A program made the position numbers and the translations under genes. Of a stretch of DNA of 46,301 bases, positions 35,214 to 42,876 are shown in pieces. The notes below the pieces were generated by a model. The model was not told where the DNA came from, searched no databases, and was given only the letters and a program-made list of their open reading frames with translations. This DNA is from JBBSBY01 sp038250835. GTDB lineage: Bacteria > Desulfobacterota > Desulfomonilia > Desulfomonilales > Desulfomonilaceae. How positions within the stretch are numbered: the stretch's first letter is position 1; each line of letters starts with the position of its first letter. The stretch spans positions 1-46,301 of the forward strand of contig JBBSBY010000019.1 in the NCBI GenBank assembly GCA_038250835.1, given 5' to 3'.

Positions 35214-36289
35214 CTGTTTCTCCTTGGCATGGATGCTTACGATTATGAGTTGACCCGGCGCCTAAACGATGAAGATTAAGTTTCAGCTCATGAAATAAGA
35301 GCTGACAACCAAATCTCAGAATGATAATCGCCAACAGCGATGATATCCTATTGCTTGAAGCCGGGTGTAAGTTGTTAAGTTCAGGATTTTGTTAAACCGG
35401 AAACCATTGGCCCGGAACCGACCTTGTTTCGGACTAGTACCAATTCACCTCTAATCGTTTAATTGAATTGAATCAAGCAAAATCGGATGGTGGACGCCCG
35501 CAATCACGATTTTTTGGATCTTCTAAAATCAGCTAAAAAGATTTTATTGCGGCAAATTAGTCTCGAAGCGCGCCAACTCCCGTCAAATTGGCGATAACGT
35601 TTCGGACTCATGCGCCATAAGGCGACATACTCCCCGCAAGGCATGGTAACAGCTTCATCCCGTCCGAACCTGCCAATATTGCAAAACATGGTCATCGAAG
35701 CTCTGAAGAAGTGGAGGACGTGATAACTCCTTGATTAGAAATAGCGTCATTCCCACCCAAAATCAACCTTGTATAATCTCTCTTTCTTAACGATTTGTCG
35801 TACGCTGCTCTTGTCGAAGTGGCGGCCCTTCTGCTGCGCCACAAAGCGCAGATTGACCCGCCGCAAAAGAGATTATGCGGAGCGCCCTCTTCTGCCGGGA
35901 CAATTTATTGTGGCGCCCCTCGATGGGCGACAAAATCTCTAGTTCTCGAATTTGCCTAATGTCGTCTTACTACTTTAGACCTTCACTTCGCTCCTGGGTT
36001 CTAAATTAATTTACAACAAGGTCACAGGTTGAATATCATTCAGATCCATTGCATGCAAAACAATAATCCGGAATGATGCCGTGACAATTTAGATTCTTGT
36101 ATTCCTTGCGCCATCTTGTTTAAATACGACGTGAACTCAAAAGTTTTTTGAATATAAACCACACAATCGACAACTTAACTCACATAAAATCGAGACCGGC
36201 GTGTATAATTTATCTCTGTTGAAGTAAGCTATCGATCTTTGTAGCAACTATTTTCCTTATCTCTTAGACGCTGTGGCGAGGAGGATATT
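35214..36289. other. Long gene-free stretch (1.1 kb)
   Basis: No supported gene in almost 1.1 kb. Short open frames exist on both strands (the longest, 63 codons at 35504-35695 minus) but lack ribosome binding sites and protein character. A small hairpin CTGCGC/GCGCAG lies at 35834-35851. A TATAAT at 36204-36209 could be the -10 box for the sulfhydrylase, but I find no matching -35 at the right distance. I saw no S-box riboswitch, tRNA or transposon ends. It may hold decayed sequence. Confidence 0.45.
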
Positions 36290-37579
36290 TTGAACTCGGA
36301 AACCAAGTTGAAGTTTTCCACGTTGGCGATACACGCGGGCCAGGAACCTGACCCCGTGACTATGTCAAGGGCAGTTCCGATCTACAGAACTTCTTCTTAT
36401 GTGTTTAGAGACGCCCAACACGCGTTGGAACTTTTCTCGCTGAAAGAGCTGGGGAACATTTATACCCGTCTTATGAATCCTACCACCGATGTGCTGGAAA
36501 AAAGGATGGCCGCCTTAGACGGCGGAGTCGGAGCTTTGGCTCTGGCCTCCGGCACCAACGCAATCTTTTATTCCATGATAAACACCATGAAGGCCGGCGA
36601 TGAACTTATATCCTCCCGTAATTTATACGGGGGCACGTTCACTATGTTCAACAATATACTACCGCAATTCGGAATAACCGTCGCCTTTTTTGATGATTCC
36701 AACCCTGCCGAAATTGAGAGTCTGATAAATAGCCGTACTCGGGCAATATTTGTCGAAACAATCGGTAATCCAAAACTCGGAGTTCCCGATTTTGAAGCCA
36801 TTGGATTAATCGCAAAAAAAGCGCGCCTCCCTTTTATTGTGGACAGCACCTTTACCACTCCTTACCTATTTCGCCCGATACAATGTGGCGCAAACATTGT
36901 GGTTCATTCACTCACAAAATGGATTGGGGGGCATGGTACTGGAATCGGGGGAATAGTCGTTGACGCGGGCACTTTCGACTGGACTGATCCAAAATTTGAT
37001 CTCTATAATGAACCTGAAATGTCGTACGGGGGGCTGAGATTCGCCCATGATTTGGGACCATTATCTCAAACGGCATTTATTTTAAGGATGAGACTGGTAC
37101 CGCTACGTAACTTGGGAGCATGCATTAGTCCCGATAATTCGTGGCTTTTTATTCAAGGTCTCGAAACCCTTGCTTTGAGAATGGAAAGGCACTGCTCTAA
37201 TTCCCTTGCGGTGGCCAAATTCTTGGCAGGCCACCCGGCAGTAGCATGGGTGCGCTATCCTGGATTGGAAGGTGATTCCGCTTACAATTTGACGAATAAA
37301 TATTTCCGAAATGGACTCGGAGGCGGCGTTGTTGTTTTCGGCTTATCGGAGGGTTTCAACAAAGCTCAAGAATTCATGTCTCGGCTAAAATTATTTTCGC
37401 ATTTAGCCAATGTGGGCGACGCGAAAAGTTTGGCGATACATCCCGCCAGCACTACACACTCGCAACTTTCCCCTGAAGAACAAAATGAGTCCGGATTAGC
37501 GCTCGACTTAGTAAGGCTGTCAGTGGGAATTGAGGATATAGAAGATATTCTGCAGGATTTATCACAAGCTTTAAACTAG
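36290..37579 (+). CDS. O-acetylhomoserine sulfhydrylase (PLP-dependent)
   Basis: This 429-residue enzyme belongs to the Cys/Met-metabolism PLP family and by length and motifs is an O-acetyl-L-homoserine aminocarboxypropyltransferase, which makes homocysteine from O-acetylhomoserine and sulfide. Evidence is the opening FSTLAIHAGQEPDP, YTRLMNPTTDVLEKRMAALDGG, the PLP-lysine motif HSLTKWIGGHG (Lys210) and the long insert typical of this branch (about residues 225-275). The closing part has HPASTTHSQL. The start is the TTG at 36290, with GAGGAGG just upstream. Sulfide made by sulfate reduction would be a ready substrate. The gene is alone. Confidence 0.9.
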   Translation: MNSETKLKFSTLAIHAGQEPDPVTMSRAVPIYRTSSYVFRDAQHALELFSLKELGNIYTRLMNPTTDVLEKRMAALDGGVGALALASGTNAIFYSMINTMKAGDELISSRNLYGGTFTMFNNILPQFGITVAFFDDSNPAEIESLINSRTRAIFVETIGNPKLGVPDFEAIGLIAKKARLPFIVDSTFTTPYLFRPIQCGANIVVHSLTKWIGGHGTGIGGIVVDAGTFDWTDPKFDLYNEPEMSYGGLRFAHDLGPLSQTAFILRMRLVPLRNLGACISPDNSWLFIQGLETLALRMERHCSNSLAVAKFLAGHPAVAWVRYPGLEGDSAYNLTNKYFRNGLGGGVVVFGLSEGFNKAQEFMSRLKLFSHLANVGDAKSLAIHPASTTHSQLSPEEQNESGLALDLVRLSVGIEDIEDILQDLSQALN

Positions 37580-37637
37580 CGACTTGTGAAACTAATTATA
37601 GAATGCGCATTAACGCTTTTGAAGCTAAGTTATATGA

Positions 37638-37666
37638 TTGACAAAACAATAACTTGTTGATAGAAT
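37638..37666 (+). promoter_or_regulatory. Near-consensus sigma-70 promoter
   Basis: A perfect TTGACA (37638-37643), a 17-base spacer and TAGAAT (37661-37666, five of six) form the best promoter match in the window. It points rightward into a region without a protein gene on that strand, so it probably serves the RNA candidate that follows. Expected start near 37673. Confidence 0.6.
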
Positions 37667-37672
37667 AATACA

Positions 37673-37863
37673 AGAATAGCAATAGCATAATAAGTTTATC
37701 TTAGCTCCTCTCTAGTGGCTTTTTGGAAGGGGTTGGTATGGTGTTTATATATCAGGACCATAGTCCTGGATCTAGCAAGTCCACTTGCTTCTTTAACCAC
37801 GATTTTACGATTACTAGGAGGAGCTTAGGACCGGCAGTCTCGCCGGAACATTGCCGGTCCTAA
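37673..37863 (+). ncRNA. Candidate structured small RNA of unknown class
   Basis: The predicted transcript folds strongly. AGCTCCTC-T-CTAG (37703-37715) pairs with CTAGGAGGAGCT (37814-37825), 12 base pairs with one bulged T. Inside are CAGGAC/GTCCTG (37753-37768) and AGCAAG/CTTGCT (37774-37789), each with a 4-base loop, and GTGG/CCAC beside the closing stem. A 12-base-pair hairpin ends it (37825-37863). I do not recognise tmRNA, SRP RNA, RNase P or a known riboswitch; 6S-like or Csr-type RNA cannot be excluded. As an alternative, the same stretch holds a 41-codon frame (ATG 37738, TAA 37861) with GGAAGGGG upstream, so a leader or small protein is possible. Confidence 0.45.
37825..37863 (+). 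terminator. Strong hairpin ending the small RNA candidate
   Basis: TTAGGACCGGCA (37825-37836) and TGCCGGTCCTAA (37852-37863) are perfect 12-base arms around a 15-base loop. No run of T follows directly, so termination would be imperfect or aided by a factor. Confidence 0.45.
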
Positions 37864-38014
37864 CGTTGTGACAGATTTGTAAATTTTCAAATATCTAACG
37901 CCAAGTTTATGCCGACCTTACCCTTTCCAGGCGGCTTTGCCGCTTTAATCCTCTTTGACCCTACTAAATTTCTCCTATTATTGCAGCGTTCGTAGCATAC
38001 CCGGCTTTCGAGCG

Positions 38015-38737
38015 CTATTTTTTTGTCTTGTTCGCCCTCTTCTTCGTTTTAGACTTAGATTTATGTTCCGGTGTCTGTTTCTCCCCGTGAGGCGCCGGTC
38101 CGGGTTTAGTCTCAGGTTGTTCAGTTATCCGCATTTGATTTATCTGATCGTGAAAAGCTTTCCATGACGCGGCATATTCACCGGCTTGTTCTCTGATGCG
38201 GTCAAGCGCCTCTCGACCTTTTAAAAAGGTTTTCAATTCATTCAGTTCGCTGCTGATGTCAACTTTCCAGGGAGCGTCCTTTCCGCTTCGAGTAATCTTG
38301 ATCGTCCGAGCCGATCCTTTTATGGTGCGCGCCTGCAAAACTGTAACGTTATCCTCGTTTCTAAGGGTGGTGGGCGCCGTGACCGGGTCCAAAGCGTTAA
38401 GCAAAGCAATGGACTCGGGAGTTTGATCGAGCTTATAATTAGTCTCGAGTTCCAAAACCAGTTTCAAAGAATCTCCGGAAAGTAATTGTCTAGCCTCGGC
38501 TATTTGCCCGGCTTTCATCCTCTGCCTGTATAAATCAAAGACGGCTTCCGGCTTTGCCGGAACCAAATCGCATGCGCTGAGGATACTAAGAGTTATCATA
38601 GCAAAACAAATGGCGGAGTAACGACGTTGGGAACTGCAAATAACGGTCCTTACTCTCTTTTTTAATGTGCTCGTTACTCTGTTGATTTGTTTTGTTACCA
38701 CTCTGCCGCGGACCTTATTCTTTTCGCTTTGAGGCAC
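38015..38737 (-). CDS. Predicted lipoprotein downstream of the kinase pair
   Basis: I do not recognise the family. The product has a lipobox (LSILSAC, Cys56) after a hydrophobic run, then a domain of about 130 residues (AVFDLYRQRMKAGQIAEARQLLSGDSLKLV..., APWKVDISSEL) and a Lys/Pro-rich tail. The domain resembles small periplasmic DUF4878/NTF2-like proteins in length and pattern. With the GTG at 38737 there are some 35 basic residues before the signal peptide, which is unusual, so the true start may lie further inside. It begins 45 bases after the REC-kinase gene on the same strand and may be in its operon. Confidence 0.65.
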   Translation of the reverse strand: MPQSEKNKVRGRVVTKQINRVTSTLKKRVRTVICSSQRRYSAICFAMITLSILSACDLVPAKPEAVFDLYRQRMKAGQIAEARQLLSGDSLKLVLELETNYKLDQTPESIALLNALDPVTAPTTLRNEDNVTVLQARTIKGSARTIKITRSGKDAPWKVDISSELNELKTFLKGREALDRIREQAGEYAASWKAFHDQINQMRITEQPETKPGPAPHGEKQTPEHKSKSKTKKRANKTKK

Positions 38738-38782
38738 AACAATTACATTCTGTAAGACTCACGACATTTTAGTCCCGAAAGT

Positions 38783-39946
38783 TTAACTCGTCAAAGCGTG
38801 TGAGTAATTCCAGGCGTTTGCGCAAGACCTCGGAGGGTCCATTGAAATGGTGTTGGCTGCGGCAGGGAACCAAGCCGTGAATAATGCCCCACCGGCAGGC
38901 GCCGAACGGGCGTCGATAAATCCGTTATGTGATTGCATGATCTCACTGCATATCGCCAACCCCAAACCGGCGCCCGCCTCACCCTCAGTCCCTTTATCTC
39001 GGCCTCGATGAAAGCGTTCAAAAATTTTGCCCAACTCGGTTTCGGGAATACCTGCGCCGGAATCCCTGATCTTGAGCTCCGCCCCCACGATTCCGTTCTT
39101 ATCTCCACAAGACGTCTCCACCAGGATTGAGCCTCGTCTGGGACTGAATTTGATCGCGTTCGAGAGTAGATTATTCGTAAGCTGATGTATTCGAGCCGGA
39201 TCACCGTTCACTTTGGGAAGACCCTGGGACAAGTTTACATGAATATCAATTTCTTTATGATTGGCGGAAAAAAGCATGCTCTGCACGGATTGATGGACGG
39301 GCAAATTCAGGTCCATGGGCATTTTTCGTAACTTGACCACCCCCGATTCGAGTCTCAGCAGTTCCAGGAGGGAATTAATAAAAGCCAACTGATCTTGTGC
39401 GCAAGTTTGCATCAATGCGACGTTTTTTGCAGCGCTTTCATTCATTTCGGTTGATTTCAGTAATTCAATGATTCCGAGGAGTGTGTGGAATGGGGCGCGG
39501 ACGTCATGTGACAGTACTGATAATAACTTTGATTGCCTTGTGTTGAGCTGCTCCAAATTTTTTCGTAAGCAGTTCCGTTCTACCAGGTTGTTGATCATCA
39601 GCGTAATTTTGCGAGCATCAAGTCCCAGTAGTTCGCGTTTCTCAAGATATCCGTCGGCTCCTGCTTGAAAGGCCTTATCCCAGGACTCAACCGTTTCCAT
39701 TGACGAGCTGATCAAAACCGTCTGATATGGATGTTTCTCTTTTATCTCTTTGCACAATTCAATGCCGTTACCGTCCGGGAATATTATATCCAACAGAACA
39801 GCGTCAAATTTGTTGGAATACTTTTCCCGCAGTTCGGCGGCGGTTCGTGCCTCCTGGATATCAAATCTATCCGAAAGCATCATTAGGACTCTCTTGCGAA
39901 TCAATACCTCATCGTCGGCAAGAAGTATTTTAAGCGTCTCGGGCAT
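38783..39946 (-). CDS. Response regulator-histidine kinase hybrid (REC-HisKA-HATPase)
   Basis: The 387-residue protein starts with a receiver domain (Asp11/12, phospho-acceptor Asp53 in LLDIIFPDGNG, Lys103), followed by a dimerisation domain with His147 (LLSVLSHDVRAPFH) and an ATPase domain (N box near residue 258, DSGAGIP at 295-301, GLGLAI near 327-332). There is no membrane segment, so it is cytoplasmic. Having the receiver in front suggests that its kinase activity is switched by an upstream kinase. Its ATG is one base after the stop of the upstream kinase gene, so the two are coupled. No DNA-binding output domain is encoded here. Confidence 0.9.
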   Translation of the reverse strand: MPETLKILLADDEVLIRKRVLMMLSDRFDIQEARTAAELREKYSNKFDAVLLDIIFPDGNGIELCKEIKEKHPYQTVLISSSMETVESWDKAFQAGADGYLEKRELLGLDARKITLMINNLVERNCLRKNLEQLNTRQSKLLSVLSHDVRAPFHTLLGIIELLKSTEMNESAAKNVALMQTCAQDQLAFINSLLELLRLESGVVKLRKMPMDLNLPVHQSVQSMLFSANHKEIDIHVNLSQGLPKVNGDPARIHQLTNNLLSNAIKFSPRRGSILVETSCGDKNGIVGAELKIRDSGAGIPETELGKIFERFHRGRDKGTEGEAGAGLGLAICSEIMQSHNGFIDARSAPAGGALFTAWFPAAANTISMDPPRSCANAWNYSHALTS

Positions 39947-39947
39947 A

Positions 39948-41900
39948 TCAATTCTCCGGATTCAAGGGTAATTTAATCGTAAAGCAAGCTCCTGAACCTC
40001 GTTTACTCTTCACTTCGATTCGCCCTCCATGAGCCGTTACAATCCGTTTGGCGAGATACAGGCCACGACCTGAGCCAGTTGTCGTAAATCCAAGTTGGAA
40101 AATTCGACCTAAATTCTCTTTGGGAATTCCCGGACCATTATCCTGAATTTCAATCAGGGCGTTACGACTTTCCCTTGATAATTTTATACGGATTTCGGAT
40201 TTCTTATGTGAAAATTTAACGGCGTTTCTGAGGATATTATCTATTGCCTTGATAATAAACCTATCTTCCCCTTGAATATACAAACCTTCCACGTGAAGAT
40301 GATCGGATTTGATGATAACTTTTTTTGCCGAGGCGGCTTCCTTGTAATTGCTTACGCATTTATCTATCACCATGTTTAGATTCACAGGCGAATTTGAGAC
40401 TCTGAACGAATCCGAGTGAAGCCGAATGAAGTCCAGCTTTTCTTCCATTAACTCATATAGTTGAGATCTTTTTTGCTCAAGTTCAAAGAGACATTCTTTA
40501 AGCCCGTCGTGATTGTTTTCACCCGCCATTTCTGAAGCCGCCGCAATTCCTAATCCCATGACATCAAGCGCAGCTTTAACTTCATGTCTGTATAAAGCGC
40601 CGATCTCCTTGTCGATTAAATATTGATTGGTTATGTCTCTAATTATTATCGTTTGTCTACCAAACTCGAAATTAAACTTTTTTTGCCCCACGGTTATGGA
40701 GCCGCCGGCGCCGAATATTTCGATGTTCACCTGATCATCACCGAAGCAGCTCTCTTTCAATCTCGCGATCATCGATTCTTTTGAATACCTTTTTAAGGCT
40801 TCTTCGATGGGCGCCGCTCCCAAAAGTTTTTTTTTCAGCCCTTGATTCTCAGATAGCAGTTTTTCTGCGGCAGGATTCATGTAGTAAAGCGATCCTGAGT
40901 TACTTACACATATGATACCATCAGAAAGCATTTCGAGAGCTTGTCTGTCAAGCTCAGTCGTTCGGACCTTGAGTTCACGTTCTTCTTTAATTCTCGCGCT
41001 ATGATTTCTGCTTATTGTTTCCTTAACTAAAGGATAGCTTTCATATAAGAATCGCTTCACCATCGCTTGTTTAGTAGCGTCGGCGCACAAGACATAACCG
41101 TCATCAGTCCGATCAAGGATAGCAGCTGAGATTAGTCTGCGGAAAAATAGTTGGTCTGTTCCGCTCAGCCACAGGGAAGCCCATTCTTTGTCTGATAATG
41201 GGACATAAAAACTGGAGATAAGGTATACGATCCGGGAAAGCGAAGATAACTCTCTTACGCCTTGAATGGAACGGACTAGCTGGTAAAAATCAATTTTGCC
41301 GTCCAAAATTCCTCGATTCCGCGGTATAGGCTGAGTAGCTAGTTTCGGCCGCCATTGTTCCAATATTTCAAGAGTGGGGTAACGCGATTTAAGTATGTCG
41401 ATCAGTTTGGGGTCTATGCCGGCGTCCATTAATCGAAGCAGGGAAAGCCTAGAGGCTGCTCGCAACTCTTCAGGCGCATCTTTGTTGTACAAGAAGCGTT
41501 CGATCAAGAATGGCGCTGAAATGTCCGGTTCAACTTCCTTCAGCAAAATTATTTGCATTAAAGACATTTCAGGATACGAGAATTCCTGTAGAATATCTTC
41601 CGGGGCGCCTCGCATTTTCATGTAAGCCCAAAGACAAGAAGGCGTGATGAATCCCCTTTTCTTGAGAATATTTCTGACGCCGACTTTTTGGCTTGAGGCG
41701 GACCACCGCATGGCTGCCTGGACTGCAAGATTTTGATAAGAGGTATCGCCTTTTTCCAAAAAGTCGCTTAGAGCAAAAAAACCTTCTTCCGTGAACCTGA
41801 TCTGTTGAGCGGAATCTTTGTAGAGTATATTGGGAAACTTGATGTGAGCAGGTTCCTGGGAGCGTCTTCTTTCGATATATTTAAGAAATTCCTTTACCAT
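39948..41900 (-). CDS. Sensor histidine kinase with large unrecognised N-terminal region
   Basis: This protein of about 650 residues ends in a kinase core: a PAS-like domain at about 320-430 (LSDGIICVSNSGSLYYMNPAAEKLL), a DHp helix with His439 (YRHEVKAALDVMGLG) and an ATPase domain (N box near 559, DNGPGIP at 587, GSGRGLYLAK at 609). The first 310 residues are mostly helical and match nothing I know; there is no membrane segment, so sensing is cytoplasmic. The start is uncertain: ATG at 41900 or TTG at 41936, neither with a good ribosome binding site. It is translationally coupled to the REC-kinase hybrid, which may be its phosphoryl acceptor. Confidence 0.85.
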   Translation of the reverse strand: MVKEFLKYIERRRSQEPAHIKFPNILYKDSAQQIRFTEEGFFALSDFLEKGDTSYQNLAVQAAMRWSASSQKVGVRNILKKRGFITPSCLWAYMKMRGAPEDILQEFSYPEMSLMQIILLKEVEPDISAPFLIERFLYNKDAPEELRAASRLSLLRLMDAGIDPKLIDILKSRYPTLEILEQWRPKLATQPIPRNRGILDGKIDFYQLVRSIQGVRELSSLSRIVYLISSFYVPLSDKEWASLWLSGTDQLFFRRLISAAILDRTDDGYVLCADATKQAMVKRFLYESYPLVKETISRNHSARIKEERELKVRTTELDRQALEMLSDGIICVSNSGSLYYMNPAAEKLLSENQGLKKKLLGAAPIEEALKRYSKESMIARLKESCFGDDQVNIEIFGAGGSITVGQKKFNFEFGRQTIIIRDITNQYLIDKEIGALYRHEVKAALDVMGLGIAAASEMAGENNHDGLKECLFELEQKRSQLYELMEEKLDFIRLHSDSFRVSNSPVNLNMVIDKCVSNYKEAASAKKVIIKSDHLHVEGLYIQGEDRFIIKAIDNILRNAVKFSHKKSEIRIKLSRESRNALIEIQDNGPGIPKENLGRIFQLGFTTTGSGRGLYLAKRIVTAHGGRIEVKSKRGSGACFTIKLPLNPEN

Positions 41901-41968
41901 GGCGTGCGAAATACATGAAATTCTTATAAATGTCAATATTTGATCGCTTAAGATCTGAGTAAAAGAAG

Positions 41969-42277
41969 ATGATTAGAATCGACGTGCCCGTTAATGTACT
42001 AGAAAGTTTTTGCGAAAAATGGAATATTGTGGAATTTTCGTTATTTGGCTCCGTCTTGCGGGATGACTATACCGAAGAAAGTGATATTGATTGTCTGATC
42101 ACTTTTGCGAAAGAGGCTGAATGGAATTTGTACGATCTGGTGGATATGGAGGAGAAACTATGCGAAATTTTCGGGAAACCCGTAGATCTAGTGCTCTCTT
42201 CGGCCCTGAAAAACCCATTTAAACGAAATGCGATTATGCGTTCTCGGGAGGTGATTATTGCGCGTCCAGGAACGTGA
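41969..42277 (+). CDS. mntA: MntA-type nucleotidyltransferase antitoxin
   Basis: The 102-residue protein is a minimal nucleotidyltransferase: LFGSVLRDDYTEESDIDCLI has the GS at 27-28 and the metal-binding Asp39 and Asp41. In characterised MntA-HepT pairs the MNT protein adds AMP to a Tyr in the HEPN partner and so neutralises it. The ATG at 41969 has only a weak AAGAAG upstream. It overlaps the next gene by 20 bases, the usual arrangement of the operon. It diverges from the kinase operon. Confidence 0.85.
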   Translation: MIRIDVPVNVLESFCEKWNIVEFSLFGSVLRDDYTEESDIDCLITFAKEAEWNLYDLVDMEEKLCEIFGKPVDLVLSSALKNPFKRNAIMRSREVIIARPGT

Positions 42278-42617
42278 TTTCGGGTATCTCTGGGATATGT
42301 TGGATGCCGCCGTCAGTATTCGGGAATTCACTCGCAATGTGCAACTCGGCGATTACATTGAAGACGAAATATTGCAATCAGCGGTCGAGAGAAAGCTGGA
42401 AATATTGGGTGAGGCGGCGAGAAGCGTATCAAAGGGATTTAAACGTGCCCATTCGCGCTTACCGTGGCGGCAGCTTATAGCGCAACGCAACTTTATTGTA
42501 CATGAATACGGAAAAGTGGACAATGCCGTCATCTGGCGAATGGTTCAATCCGGAATTCCCGAACTAATTCGCATGTTGGAGCCATTGATCCCTCCTATTC
42601 CCAAAGAAGATTTTTAA
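42258..42617 (+). CDS. hepT: HepT-type HEPN toxin
   Basis: The 119-residue helical protein belongs to the HEPN/DUF86 family. Its RNase signature R-x4-H-x-Y is complete (Arg77, His82, Tyr84 in RNFIVHEY). In the known system HepT is the ribonuclease toxin and the motif Tyr is the residue modified by MntA. The start is a TTG at 42258 with GGGAGG (42246-42251) six bases upstream. Both the catalytic residues and the pairing with the MNT gene are intact, so the system could be active. Confidence 0.85.
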   Translation: MRVQERDFGYLWDMLDAAVSIREFTRNVQLGDYIEDEILQSAVERKLEILGEAARSVSKGFKRAHSRLPWRQLIAQRNFIVHEYGKVDNAVIWRMVQSGIPELIRMLEPLIPPIPKEDF

Positions 42618-42876
42618 GTTCGTGCGTGACCGTTCCCAATTAGGCAATGGAAAGTCAAACCTTTATCAGACCAGCTTATTACAGATACGAAACTTAGAGT
42701 CTTCATCCTACCGCCGGAACGCTGTTAGGGAGAGGGCAAGAGAAAATCCGTCTACTAATTTGATCAAATAACGGAAAGTAAAAACCATTTGAAATTTTGC
42801 GCAGTCCGCCGATCGAATAAACAATCAGGCGGACCTGAGTGACTATGAGACGGTCCAGCCGAATTACTCAAAGAGA

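Larger units (their letters stand above)
37580..38014. other. Intergenic with small RNA candidate
   Basis: About 435 bases between the sulfhydrylase and the leftward lipoprotein gene. It holds a near-consensus promoter and a structured RNA candidate, listed separately. A GCGGC/GCCGC mini-hairpin lies near 37931-37946. No gene is called apart from the 41-codon frame discussed under the RNA. Confidence 0.5.

Noticed and set aside
35504..35695. 63-codon minus-strand frame, considered as a transposase fragment
   Set aside because: No DDE, HTH or other transposase motif; no inverted terminal repeats nearby.
36000..36289. SAM riboswitch in front of the sulfhydrylase
   Set aside because: None of the conserved S-box sequence blocks could be found.
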